From positions 1 through 33,824 of the forward strand of contig NZ_LYMK01000060.1 in assembly GCF_002157355.1 (NCBI RefSeq): 33,824 nucleotides of DNA, read 5' to 3'. The DNA is from Variovorax sp. JS1663. GTDB taxonomy: Bacteria > Pseudomonadota > Gammaproteobacteria > Burkholderiales > Burkholderiaceae_C. The position numbers were made by a program, and so were the translations under genes. Below are positions 8,227-15,817 of this stretch, piece after piece. The first letter of the stretch is position 1; each line of letters begins with the position of its first letter. Below the pieces are notes generated by a model. That model was not told where the DNA came from. It ran no database searches and worked only from the letters and a program-made list of their open reading frames with translations.

Positions 8227-9000
8227 CTAGAGGCCGCGTGCGCCGGAGGCGAGAAAGCCACCGTCCACGGGCAAGGTCACGCCGCTGGTGTAGGCGGCGT
8301 CTTCCGATACGAGGTACATCACCGCCGCGGCGATCTCGCCCGTCGTGCCGTAGCGGTTCATGGGAATGGCATTGCAGTACTCCTGCCGGAACCGGTCGGT
8401 GTGCAGTTCACGGGTCATTGGCGTATCCACCGGGCCCGGCGCGACGGCGTTGGCCGTGACGCCGTGCTCGGCCAGCTCCACCGCGATCTGGCGTGTCAGT
8501 GCGATCACGGCGCCCTTGGATGTGCCGTAAGCGGTGCGACCGGTGCCCACCGCGCGCATGCCGGCCACCGAGGCGACGTTCACGATGCGCCCCCACTTGT
8601 GGCGCACCATCAGGCGGGCCGCGTGCTGCGAGCACAGGAAAGCACCGGTGACATTGACGTTCATCGTCGCCGCGAAGTTGTCCAGCGGGAACTCGAGGAA
8701 CGGGAACACCTTGGCGATGCCGGCGCTGTTGACGAGCACGTCGCAGCGGCCGTGGCGCTGCTCCAGTTCGGCGAAGGCGCGGGCCACAGACTCCGCGTCG
8801 CCCACGTCGATGGCTTGCGCCTCGGCCTGAAAGCCCTGTGCGCGCAGGCCGGCCGCCGTCTTCTCGGCCGCGCCGGTGTCGCGGTCGGCCACCACGACTG
8901 TCATGCCGGCGGCGGCCAGCCGCTCGCAGACTTCGGCGCCGATGCCCATTGCGCCGCCGGTGACGAACGCGACGCGCGGTTGGGAAGTTGCTTGTTGCAT
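8227..9000 (-). CDS. SDR-family NAD-dependent dehydrogenase
   Basis: A 257-residue classical short-chain dehydrogenase/reductase. Visible are the cofactor loop TGGAMGIG (14-21), Asp39 at the end of strand 2 (favouring NAD over NADP), NSAG (91-94), Asn114, and the catalytic Ser144-Tyr158-Lys162, with PGPVDTPM after the active site and a C-terminal VDGG. I place the start at ATG 9000 because a strong AAGGAG (9010-9015) lies nine bases before it; ATGs at 9021 and 9042 are in frame but less well supported. In the operon it sits between the DUF1537 kinase and the TRAP genes. The likely job is oxidation of a hydroxyl on the imported acid sugar to a ketone before phosphorylation. The exact substrate is unknown. 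Confidence 0.9.
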   Translation of the reverse strand: MQQATSQPRVAFVTGGAMGIGAEVCERLAAAGMTVVVADRDTGAAEKTAAGLRAQGFQAEAQAIDVGDAESVARAFAELEQRHGRCDVLVNSAGIAKVFPFLEFPLDNFAATMNVNVTGAFLCSQHAARLMVRHKWGRIVNVASVAGMRAVGTGRTAYGTSKGAVIALTRQIAVELAEHGVTANAVAPGPVDTPMTRELHTDRFRQEYCNAIPMNRYGTTGEIAAAVMYLVSEDAAYTSGVTLPVDGGFLASGARGL

Positions 9001-9009
9001 GCTGCTTTG

Positions 9010-9015
9010 CTCCTT
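9010..9015 (-). promoter_or_regulatory. Ribosome binding site that decides the SDR start
   Basis: AAGGAG on the minus strand, nine bases before ATG at 9000. It supports the shorter protein over the in-frame ATGs at 9021 and 9042. Confidence 0.65.
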
Positions 9016-9050
9016 TTTCATGGAATCCGGGTTGAGGTTCATCGGGCGAC

Positions 9051-10484
9051 TCAGACGGGCGTGCCGCTGCCCCTGAGCGCTGTCAGGAAGTAGTCGGCGT
9101 CGCCCATCTGTCCGCCCTTGAGGGCCAGTTCCAGCCCTTGCAGGTGCGGTGCGCTGGACAACAGCCGGCAAAGTGGCGCGCCGGGCGCCAGCCGGGCACG
9201 GATTTCCAGGGCATCGGGCGCCAGGACCTGTGTGACGCGGCTGGAGGTGTCCCCCCCGGAGAGCACCAGCCGGCGCAGGGGATGTGCACGCACGATCGCA
9301 TCGACGACCTCGCCCAGGCGGTCACTGACCAGGCGGCCGCCGTGGTGCCGCGCCGCACCGGCGCTATAGCCCTGGGCCTGCAGGGTCTGGATCAGCGCGT
9401 CGATGCGCGCGTCGTCCGGACCGCGGGCGGTGTGCACCACGACACTGGCGCCGGTGGCCAGGGCATCGAGGACCTCGCGCACCAGCCGCTCCACGGCGGC
9501 ACCGGCTTGCGATTCCAAGCCCAGGGCCTGCACGTCGACGGGCACTTCCTTGAAGCCGGCGTCCACGGCCGCCTGGATCTGCGTGGCGCTCAGGCGCGAG
9601 GCGCTGCCGGACACCACCAGCACTTGATCGACCGCTTCGAACCGGGTGTAGCGGTCCGACACCTGCACGGCAGTCTTGCGAGCAGCAGTGGCCTGGCCGT
9701 CCTGCCGTTGCCAGTACTGGGTCAGCCCGTACTCCACACCGGAGCCGCCGACCACGAACAGTGGCGCCGCCTGCGCCGAGGCCATCTGCTGCAGGCATTC
9801 GCCGGCCTGAGTCAGATGCCCGGCTTCCAGACCATCGAGCACCACGGCACGGCAGGCGCCTGCCATGGCCGTCATCTGCTCGGCCATCGAGCCCGAAGAC
9901 GGGTCGAAGCGGGTCAGCGGCAGGTTGCCGATGCTCATCGTCGTCTGCCGGCCCAGATGCCGGGCCAGATCGGATTCGTGCATGGGCGTCACCGGGTGCA
10001 CGCTCATGATGGGATGGCGGTCGATCCGGTACACCTGCCCATCGGTAGCGGAGCGGGCAAAGAGGTGCCCGAACAGGCAGTAGCGGCCCAATGCCGGGGT
10101 CGCGGCCACGATGGGCACGAGCGGCTGCCGGAAGGCGCCGCGCGCCAGCTCCATCACATGGCCGATGCTGCCGGTGGCCGGCGCGCTGTCGAAGGTCGAG
10201 CACACCTTGTAGTGCACCAGCGGCGTGGGCAGCGCGGCCAGGCGGGAGAACACGTCCGGCAGATGAGTATCCAGTTCCGCGTTGGTCATGGCGCGGCTGT
10301 TGCCTGCCACGCCGATGGCGTCGAAGCCACCCAAGGCTTCCATCTGGGCCGGCGTCGGCACCGACAGGAACAGCGCGCAGCGCAGTCCGCTGAAGGCCAG
10401 GACTTCCAGGGCGTCGGTGGAGCCTGTGAAGTCGTCGCCGTAGAAGGCCAGCCGCAATGGCCTGGAAGTGCGTGGGTCGGACAT
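9051..10484 (-). CDS. DUF1537 four-carbon/acid-sugar kinase (OiaK/OtnK-like)
   Basis: A 477-residue two-domain kinase of the DUF1537 family, which phosphorylates acid sugars such as 3-oxo-tetronates and 3-oxo-isoapionate. The N-terminal substrate domain shows YGDDFTGS (15-22) and HYKVCSTFDS (91-100). The C-terminal nucleotide domain (about 240-470) shows VSGSAS (291-296), the glycine-rich GGDTSS (410-415) and KGGQMG (456-461). ATG at 10484 lies 11 bases beyond the stop of the RuBisCO-like gene, and the stop is 50 bases before the SDR start. The pairing with a RuBisCO-like protein matches the OiaK-OiaX/OiaT arrangement of D-apiose pathways, where the kinase makes 3-oxo-isoapionate 4-phosphate. 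Family is firm; the substrate is inferred. Confidence 0.9.
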   Translation of the reverse strand: MSDPRTSRPLRLAFYGDDFTGSTDALEVLAFSGLRCALFLSVPTPAQMEALGGFDAIGVAGNSRAMTNAELDTHLPDVFSRLAALPTPLVHYKVCSTFDSAPATGSIGHVMELARGAFRQPLVPIVAATPALGRYCLFGHLFARSATDGQVYRIDRHPIMSVHPVTPMHESDLARHLGRQTTMSIGNLPLTRFDPSSGSMAEQMTAMAGACRAVVLDGLEAGHLTQAGECLQQMASAQAAPLFVVGGSGVEYGLTQYWQRQDGQATAARKTAVQVSDRYTRFEAVDQVLVVSGSASRLSATQIQAAVDAGFKEVPVDVQALGLESQAGAAVERLVREVLDALATGASVVVHTARGPDDARIDALIQTLQAQGYSAGAARHHGGRLVSDRLGEVVDAIVRAHPLRRLVLSGGDTSSRVTQVLAPDALEIRARLAPGAPLCRLLSSAPHLQGLELALKGGQMGDADYFLTALRGSGTPV

Positions 10485-10495
10485 TGCCTTGACCC

Positions 10496-11773
10496 TCACC
10501 GTCCGGCGAAGTGCGACAGGGCCCGTTGCAGAGCCGGGTGGGTGCGGGCATACGTGTCCAGGTCCGCACCCTGCATGGCGGCCTCCCAGGCCTCTCGCAT
10601 GCTGCTCACGCCGGCGGCGATGCCGTCCGGGTGGCCGATGATTCCGCCACCGGCCAGGTGCATCAGATCGCTCGAGCGAAGTTCGCGGTACATGTCCGGT
10701 GCCTGCGAGGCCCATTGGCCCGAGGAGAACACCGGCATCACGGGCTGGAGGCCGCCGAAATCCGACAGGCATGAGCGGGCCGAGTCCAGCACCGACTCGT
10801 CCGGCTCCCAGAACTTGCTGCGCAGCCCATTGACGTGCAGCTGGTCCACCCCCGCCAGCCGCCACAGCTTCTGGTAGGCCTTGAACGAGAAGCCCAGGCC
10901 AGGGTGGCGAGTGAAGGCGCCCCAGCCATTGCGGTGACCGTGAATGGGCAGCTTCGCGTGACGGCGAAGGTGCTCCACGGCGGCGAAGCCGGCCCAGTTG
11001 ACGCTGACCATCACGCAGGTGCCGCCGGCTTCCAGCACCGCGTCATGCCGGCGCAGCATCTCGTCGATGGAGCCCGAGATATTGATGGCGTACATCGGCA
11101 CGCGGCCTGTGCGGTCCGCATGGCGTTGCAGTATCGGCATCACTGCCTTCAGCCGCTCGTCGAACGGCGCATAGGGGGGGTCGGCGATCAGCTCGTCGTC
11201 CTTGATGAAGTCGATGCCGGCCGCGCACAGGTCGTTCACCAGATCGGCCGTCTGCTGCGGAGTCAACCCGATGCTGGGCTTGATGATGGTGCCGATCAGC
11301 GGGCGCTCGAAGACCCCAGCCTGGCGCCGCGTGCCCTCGACGCCGAAGGCCGGACCCGGGAACCGGGCGGCGTAGTCCGCAGGCAGGTCCAGGTCGAGCA
11401 GCCGAAGCGCGGTGACCTCGCCCAGTTCGAACAGGTTGCCCGCTACCGTGGCGAGCAGCGTCGCCAGATTCGAGCCGACATTGGCAATGGGAAAGGCAAT
11501 CTCGATCTCGGCCCGGTAAAACACGGCCGGGTTGCCGTGCCGCGCCAGGAAGGCGCTCGCCAGCGTGGGTTCCAGCGCTGGGGGCAACGGATCGATGCGT
11601 ACAACGCGGGCCCGTGAACGTTCCTTGAGCTGCTCTGTTTCTCCGGGAAGCGAAAGGAAGGTGCCACTGGATTGCTCGCCTGCGATGACCTCCGCCACCT
11701 TCTCCGACGGGACCGAGCTTTCGACGAGGTAGCGTGCGCGGAATTCCGCGCGGGGGGTGGTCTGACGCGTCAT
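10496..11773 (-). CDS. RuBisCO-like protein, probable sugar-phosphate decarboxylase (OiaX/OiaT-like)
   Basis: A 425-residue form-IV RuBisCO homologue. Counterparts of the RuBisCO active site are visible: Lys165 in TIIKPSIGL (spinach Lys175) but Ser167 where RuBisCO has Lys177; KDDE at 191-194 with the carbamylatable Lys191, Asp193 and Glu194; His280-Arg281 (His294-Arg295); His313 (His327); Lys320 (Lys334); Ser350/351 near the Ser379 position; GGG at 375-377 as the phosphate loop. Known relatives paired with DUF1537 kinases decarboxylate or transcarboxylate/hydrolyse 3-oxo-isoapionate 4-phosphate. A retained metal-carbamate site suits enediolate chemistry on a phosphorylated keto acid. It is the first gene of the operon and is divergent from a LysR regulator. 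Not a carbon-fixing RuBisCO: no small subunit, no phosphoribulokinase, altered active site. Confidence 0.9.
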   Translation of the reverse strand: MTRQTTPRAEFRARYLVESSVPSEKVAEVIAGEQSSGTFLSLPGETEQLKERSRARVVRIDPLPPALEPTLASAFLARHGNPAVFYRAEIEIAFPIANVGSNLATLLATVAGNLFELGEVTALRLLDLDLPADYAARFPGPAFGVEGTRRQAGVFERPLIGTIIKPSIGLTPQQTADLVNDLCAAGIDFIKDDELIADPPYAPFDERLKAVMPILQRHADRTGRVPMYAINISGSIDEMLRRHDAVLEAGGTCVMVSVNWAGFAAVEHLRRHAKLPIHGHRNGWGAFTRHPGLGFSFKAYQKLWRLAGVDQLHVNGLRSKFWEPDESVLDSARSCLSDFGGLQPVMPVFSSGQWASQAPDMYRELRSSDLMHLAGGGIIGHPDGIAAGVSSMREAWEAAMQGADLDTYARTHPALQRALSHFAGR

Positions 11774-11958
11774 GGCTGTGATCTTTTCGCTTCGATGGAT
11801 TGGCCGGGAGGGTTGCGGGAGAGAGGGCTCGATGCAGGCAAATGTTAGGGGCGACGCCGATGCCGGCCAAACGATATGATTTCTCGGGGCTGTGATGAAA
11901 ACTCACTCAATGGCCGGGAAAACCCCAGACCGGCTTTCATTCACCGAGGAGCACTGAC
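11774..11958. promoter_or_regulatory. Divergent control region between the RuBisCO-like operon and lysR
   Basis: This 185-base gap must hold promoters for both directions. On the + strand TATGAT at 11875-11880 is a good -10 candidate, with a weak GCGACG at 11851-11856 as -35 (18-base spacer). Two inverted repeats lie downstream: GTGA-N7-TCAC (11892-11906) and GCCGG-N12-CCGGC (11913-11934). LysR regulators bind imperfect dyads (T-N11-A) in such divergent gaps, but no perfect T-N11-A box stands out. GAGGAG precedes the lysR start at a normal distance. Confidence 0.4.
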
Positions 11959-12864
11959 ATGGGCGTGGACCGCTTGTCTCTGAATGCCTTGCGCGCCTTC
12001 GAGGCGACGGCCCGGCTGCGCAGTTTCAGCGCCGCGGCGAACGAGTTGTCGGTGACGCACGGTGCGGTGAGTCGCCACGTGCGGATGCTGGAAGACACGC
12101 TGGGGCTGCCACTGCTCAGGCGCAATGCGCATGGCACCGACCCGACCGCCGAAGGCCAGCGCTTGGCCGAAGGTCTTTCGCGGGGATTCCAGCTGATCCA
12201 GGCGAGCGTCGAGCAACTCAAGCCTGGACCGCTGACGTTGTCGTGCTCCGAGTCGATCATGATGTACTGGCTTCTGCCGCGGCTCTCGCGCTTTCAGGAG
12301 GTCAACCCGGATATCGAACTGCGCTTCAACATGGGCTATGGGCCGGTGAACTTTGCACGCGACAACATCAGCGTGGCGATCCGCTTGTCAACCATCGAGC
12401 CGCCCAAGGAGGTCATCCGCACGGGTGCCGTCACCGAATGGATTGGCCCGGTGTGTTCTCCTTCCTACCTCCGAAGCCTTCGAGTGACTTCGCCGGCCGA
12501 TCTGGCGCGTGCGCGACTGATGGTCTCGCGCACCCGTCCCCAAGCCTGGGAGGACTGGAGCCAGTGTTGCGGCACGGACCTCGGGGCATTGCACATCGCC
12601 GAGGCCTTCAACCATTTCTACCTGCTGATCCAGGCCGCCAAGTGCGGCCTCGGGGTGGCCAACGTGCCGCGCATGCTGGTGCACGATGACTTGAACAGTG
12701 GAGCACTGGTCGCACCGCTGGGCTTCGTGGCCGGACCGCACAAGCTGTCCGTTTGGGTCGCACCTCACTTGAGCCGGCGCTCGGATACCGTGAAGGTGGT
12801 GGATTGGTTGACGGATGAGCTTCGTACATCTGAACCGCACCGGCTTTCGATGGCGCCAGCTTGA
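11959..12864 (+). CDS. LysR-family transcriptional regulator (GcvA-like)
   Basis: A 301-residue LysR-type regulator. The N-terminal winged helix-turn-helix spans about 6-65 (LNALRAFEATARLRSFSAAA..LSVTHGAVSRHVRMLE), with the substrate-binding co-inducer domain from about 90 to 290. The order of features (SVTHGAVSRH recognition helix, LFRR-like LLRRNAHG) resembles the GcvA subgroup. It is transcribed away from the RuBisCO-like/kinase/SDR/TRAP operon across a 185-base gap, the standard position for a LysR that controls the operon in response to the substrate or an intermediate. ATG 11959 has GAGGAG about eight bases upstream. Inducer unknown. Confidence 0.92.
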   Translation: MGVDRLSLNALRAFEATARLRSFSAAANELSVTHGAVSRHVRMLEDTLGLPLLRRNAHGTDPTAEGQRLAEGLSRGFQLIQASVEQLKPGPLTLSCSESIMMYWLLPRLSRFQEVNPDIELRFNMGYGPVNFARDNISVAIRLSTIEPPKEVIRTGAVTEWIGPVCSPSYLRSLRVTSPADLARARLMVSRTRPQAWEDWSQCCGTDLGALHIAEAFNHFYLLIQAAKCGLGVANVPRMLVHDDLNSGALVAPLGFVAGPHKLSVWVAPHLSRRSDTVKVVDWLTDELRTSEPHRLSMAPA

Positions 12865-12921
12865 ATCGCTCCGGCATCCGAGGACTGCACCTTCGAGCAG
12901 TGCAATTTCATCGGTTCACTC

Positions 12922-12941
12922 GCCTGGTGGACCCGCCAGGC
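12922..12941. terminator. Hairpin between convergent lysR and response regulator genes
   Basis: GCCTGGTG at 12922-12929 pairs with CGCCAGGC at 12934-12941 (one T-G wobble) with a 4-base loop. It sits in the 85-base convergent gap and could end both transcripts. A smaller inverted repeat ACTGC/GCAGT lies just before it. No T-tract is visible. Confidence 0.4.
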
Positions 12942-12949
12942 CTGATCCG

Positions 12950-13693
12950 CTACGCGTCCGGAACGTACATGTAGCCCGCGTTGCGCACCGTCCGGATGCA
13001 GCGCGGCTCGCCCGCCGGGTCTGGCTCAACCTTGCGCCGCAGCCGGCCGATGCGGATGTCGATCGAGCGGTCGAAAGGCTCCCACTCGCGGTTGCGGGTG
13101 TTCACCAGCAACTGGTCGCGCGAGAGCACGCGGTTCGGGTTGGCCAGGAACACGCGCAGGAGGTCGAACTCCATCGCGGTCAGCGCGACCTCCGCGCCGC
13201 CGGTCTCGAACAGGCGGCGCGCCTCCATGTCCACCTCGCAGCGGCCGAAGCGCTGGCGCCCGCCCGAAAGCGGCGCGGGCGCGGAGGCCGGCGGCTCGGG
13301 CGCGCCGGTGCGCGCGCGGGTGCGGCGCAGCACGCTCTTCAGGCGCGCCAGCAGCTCGCGCGGGTCGAAGGGCTTGGCGATGTAGTCGTCGGCGCCGATC
13401 TCCAGGCCGACCACGCGGTCGATCACGTCGCCCGAGGCCGTCACCATGATGATCGCCACGTCGTGGCGATCGCGCAGGTATTTGGCCAGGCTCAGGCCGT
13501 CCTCGCCCGGCAGGCGGATGTCGAGCAGCACCAGGTGCGGCGGCTCGCGCTCGATGCATTCGCGCATCTGCTGGCCATTGGCCGCCTCGCAGGTGGAGAA
13601 GCCGTGTCCGCCGAGGTACTCGCGCAGCATCGCGCGCACCGAAGCGTCGTCGTCGACGATGAGCACGCGGGTGGGCTCGTCCATGGGCGGCAT
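12950..13693 (-). CDS. OmpR-family two-component response regulator
   Basis: A 247-residue response regulator. The receiver domain (about 8-122) has the acidic pocket DDD at 14-16, phospho-acceptor Asp58, Thr85 and Lys107. A Pro/Ala-rich linker (about 128-145) leads to a winged-helix DNA-binding domain (about 148-245) with the OmpR/PhoB pattern LTAMEFDLLRVFLANPNRVLSR and a C-terminal RTVRNAGYMYV hairpin. No histidine kinase is adjacent on this strand; the nearest is the hybrid kinase at 15818-18802, two genes away. Start may be ATG 13693 or the in-frame ATG 13684 (MDEPTRV); neither has a strong ribosome site. It is divergent from the di-iron protein gene, which it might control. Confidence 0.92.
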   Translation of the reverse strand: MPPMDEPTRVLIVDDDASVRAMLREYLGGHGFSTCEAANGQQMRECIEREPPHLVLLDIRLPGEDGLSLAKYLRDRHDVAIIMVTASGDVIDRVVGLEIGADDYIAKPFDPRELLARLKSVLRRTRARTGAPEPPASAPAPLSGGRQRFGRCEVDMEARRLFETGGAEVALTAMEFDLLRVFLANPNRVLSRDQLLVNTRNREWEPFDRSIDIRIGRLRRKVEPDPAGEPRCIRTVRNAGYMYVPDA

Positions 13694-13847
13694 TCTGCCG
13701 CGTCACCCGGCCGCTACACAACTGCAACAAGGTGGAGCGCGGGTGTCGCGTGGCGGTTACCCTGGCCGCCCAGACTCCGGGCCAGGGACACGATCCTGCC
13801 GCGGGGCGCCGGCGCCGCGCTCTTTTCCAGACCCGAGGAACAATGCC

Positions 13848-14813
13848 ATGAACACCACCGCCACCGCCCGCTACGCCAAGGTCATCGAGATATCCAAGCG
13901 CATGCGCTGGGAGATCGACCGCGACATCGTCCGGGGACGCGACTTCGACTACGGCCGCGCCTTTCTGCCCGACGGGCTCTCGCTCGCGGACGAGCTGGAC
14001 TTCCTCGATGCCGCGGACCGGCGCCTGCTGAGCCAGGTGCAGGGGCGCACCTATGCCTACATGTTCGGTCTCGCGGAGCGCTTCATCAGCGCCAAGATCA
14101 TGGAGATCGGCCATGCCCGGGCCTTCGGCGACCAGGTGGAGATGGAGGCGCTGGTGCGCATGACCGACGAGGAACTCAAGCACCAGGCGCTGTTCCGCCG
14201 CCTCGAGGACATGATGGCCGCCGGCATGCCGCCCGGCCACCGGATGACGGCGGAGCCGAACGCGGTGGCGCAGGTCGTGCTGGCCAGCAGCACCTGGGCC
14301 GTGCTGGCGCTGACGCTGCACATCGAGCGCTTCTCGCAGGCGCACTACCGCGCCAGCATCGGCCCCGACGAGCAGCTCTGCCCGCTGTGGAAGGACGTGT
14401 TCCTCTACCACTGGCGCGAGGAGGCCCAGCACGCGGTGCTCGACGAAATGGAGTTCCTCCGCGAGGACGAGCACCTGGATGCCGCCGCGCGCGACGCTGC
14501 GGTGGACGACCTGATCGCGCTGGTCGGCGCCTTCGACGCCATCCTGCAGGGCCAGGCGGCGGCCGACGCCGCCTACTTCTGCGCCATCGCCGGCACGCAG
14601 CCGGATGCGTTGCGGCGCCGGCGCATCGAGGGGGTGATCCTGAAGGCCTATCGCTGGCAGTACCTGGTCTCGGGTTTCATGGAGCCGCGTTTCCGCAAGA
14701 TCCTTTTCTCGTGCCTGGACGATGCACAGGCCGTCCGCATCCGCAACGCGATGGCGCCGCTGGCCTATGCGGTGCCGCGGCTGGGCGGGCTGGTCGACGC
14801 GATCGCTGCCTGA
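13848..14813 (+). CDS. Ferritin-like di-iron carboxylate protein, function unknown
   Basis: A 321-residue soluble, mostly helical protein. It shows the ligand pattern of a di-iron carboxylate four-helix bundle: Glu77 or Glu86 in helix 1 (AERFISAKIMEIGHA), Glu109-x-x-His112 (DEELKHQ), Glu160 (HIERF), and Glu192-x-x-His195 (REEAQH). This layout is shared by ferritin-like oxygenases and related N-oxygenases; which reaction it performs cannot be told from sequence. ATG 13848 is supported by GAGGAA at 13835-13840; a nearer ATG at 13843 runs straight into a stop. It is divergent from the response regulator (154-base gap) and 126 bases ahead of a dehydrogenase gene on the same strand. Confidence 0.82.
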   Translation: MNTTATARYAKVIEISKRMRWEIDRDIVRGRDFDYGRAFLPDGLSLADELDFLDAADRRLLSQVQGRTYAYMFGLAERFISAKIMEIGHARAFGDQVEMEALVRMTDEELKHQALFRRLEDMMAAGMPPGHRMTAEPNAVAQVVLASSTWAVLALTLHIERFSQAHYRASIGPDEQLCPLWKDVFLYHWREEAQHAVLDEMEFLREDEHLDAAARDAAVDDLIALVGAFDAILQGQAAADAAYFCAIAGTQPDALRRRRIEGVILKAYRWQYLVSGFMEPRFRKILFSCLDDAQAVRIRNAMAPLAYAVPRLGGLVDAIAA

Positions 14814-14890
14814 GCCTGCGCCCGGCCGTTCCAGGCCCGATGCCGTGCGGTGGCCGCGGGCCGCCGATCCACAATAGCCTCCCGCGCGCT

Positions 14891-14905
14891 CCTCCGCTGG
14901 GGAGG
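14891..14905. repeat. Degenerate palindrome upstream of the dehydrogenase gene
   Basis: CCTCC (14891-14895) and GGAGG (14901-14905) form a small hairpin, with GCGCG-type bases outside it. It resembles a decayed copy of the CCCTCCCCC-type repeat seen at 80-100. It could equally be chance in GC-rich DNA or a terminator for the di-iron gene. Confidence 0.3.
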
Positions 14906-14939
14906 GGGCGCGTCGAAGGCATCCGGAAAGGCAAAGGCA

Positions 14940-15809
14940 ATGAAGAACATCGGCATGGTCGGCATCGGCATGATGGGCCACGGCATCGCGAGCAACATCG
15001 TCAGGCGGGACTACGAACTGGGCGTGTTCGAGCACCCGGGCAACCAGCCGCTGGACGCCCTCAAGGCGGCCGGCGCGAGCGGCTTCACGAGCCTGAAGGA
15101 ACTGGCCGCACGCTCCGACGCCCTCATCCTCGTGCTCACCGGATCGCCCCAGGTGGAGGCCGTGCTGCAGGGCGCGGACGGCCTGCTGGAAGGGCTGCGG
15201 CCCGGGGCGGTGGTGATCGACTGCTCGACCGCCATCCCCTCGTCGAGCGTGCGCATGGCGCAGGCCGTGCAGGCAGCGGGCGGGCGCTTCCTCGACAGCC
15301 CGATGACGCGCACCCCCAAGGAGGCGGCCGAGGGCCGGCTGAACCTGCTGGTGGGCGGCGACGCGGACCTGCTGGAAACCTGCAGGCCGCTGCTGTCGTG
15401 CTTCGCCGAGAACATCACCCACATGGGCCCGGTCGGCGCGGGCCACGGCATGAAGCTGCTGCACAACTACGTGTCGCTGGGCATGGTGGCGCTGCTGTCG
15501 GAGGCGGCTGCCTGCGCGCAGCGCAACGGCGTGGCGCCCGAAGCCTTCGTCGAGGTGCTGGCCAAGGGCGGCGGCGGGGGGATCGCGCTGGAGCGGCTCA
15601 AGCCCTTCCTGCTGTCGGGGGAGACGTCGGGGCTGCGCTTCTCGGTCGCCAACGCGCGCAAGGACCTGGACTACTACAACACCATGGCGGCGGACGCGGG
15701 CTCGCACCAGGCGATCGCGGCGGCGGTGCTGGGCACGCTGGAACTCGCGCTGGCGCGTGCGCCGCAGGCGCTGGTGCCGGAGCTGCCGGCGATCCTCGGC
15801 GGCGCCTGA
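14940..15809 (+). CDS. NAD(P)-dependent beta-hydroxyacid dehydrogenase (HIBADH-like)
   Basis: A 289-residue oxidoreductase of the 3-hydroxyisobutyrate / tartronate-semialdehyde dehydrogenase family. It has an N-terminal Rossmann fold with GIGMMG (8-13), the family signature region FLDSPMTRTPKEAAEG (117-132) where most members read DAPVSGG, and the catalytic Lys172 with Asn176 (GHGMKLLHNYVSLG). The Thr/Arg-rich signature suggests a non-standard substrate. A GGAAAGG-type site precedes ATG 14940. It follows the di-iron gene on the same strand, separated by a GC-rich palindrome, so co-transcription is uncertain. It is convergent with the hybrid kinase, with only eight bases between stops. Confidence 0.9.
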   Translation: MKNIGMVGIGMMGHGIASNIVRRDYELGVFEHPGNQPLDALKAAGASGFTSLKELAARSDALILVLTGSPQVEAVLQGADGLLEGLRPGAVVIDCSTAIPSSSVRMAQAVQAAGGRFLDSPMTRTPKEAAEGRLNLLVGGDADLLETCRPLLSCFAENITHMGPVGAGHGMKLLHNYVSLGMVALLSEAAACAQRNGVAPEAFVEVLAKGGGGGIALERLKPFLLSGETSGLRFSVANARKDLDYYNTMAADAGSHQAIAAAVLGTLELALARAPQALVPELPAILGGA

Positions 15810-15817
15810 GGGCCGCC

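Noticed and set aside
10496..11773. True carbon-fixing RuBisCO large subunit
   Set aside because: No small subunit, phosphoribulokinase or other Calvin-cycle gene is nearby, the Lys177 counterpart is Ser, and the neighbours are a sugar-acid kinase, SDR and transporter.
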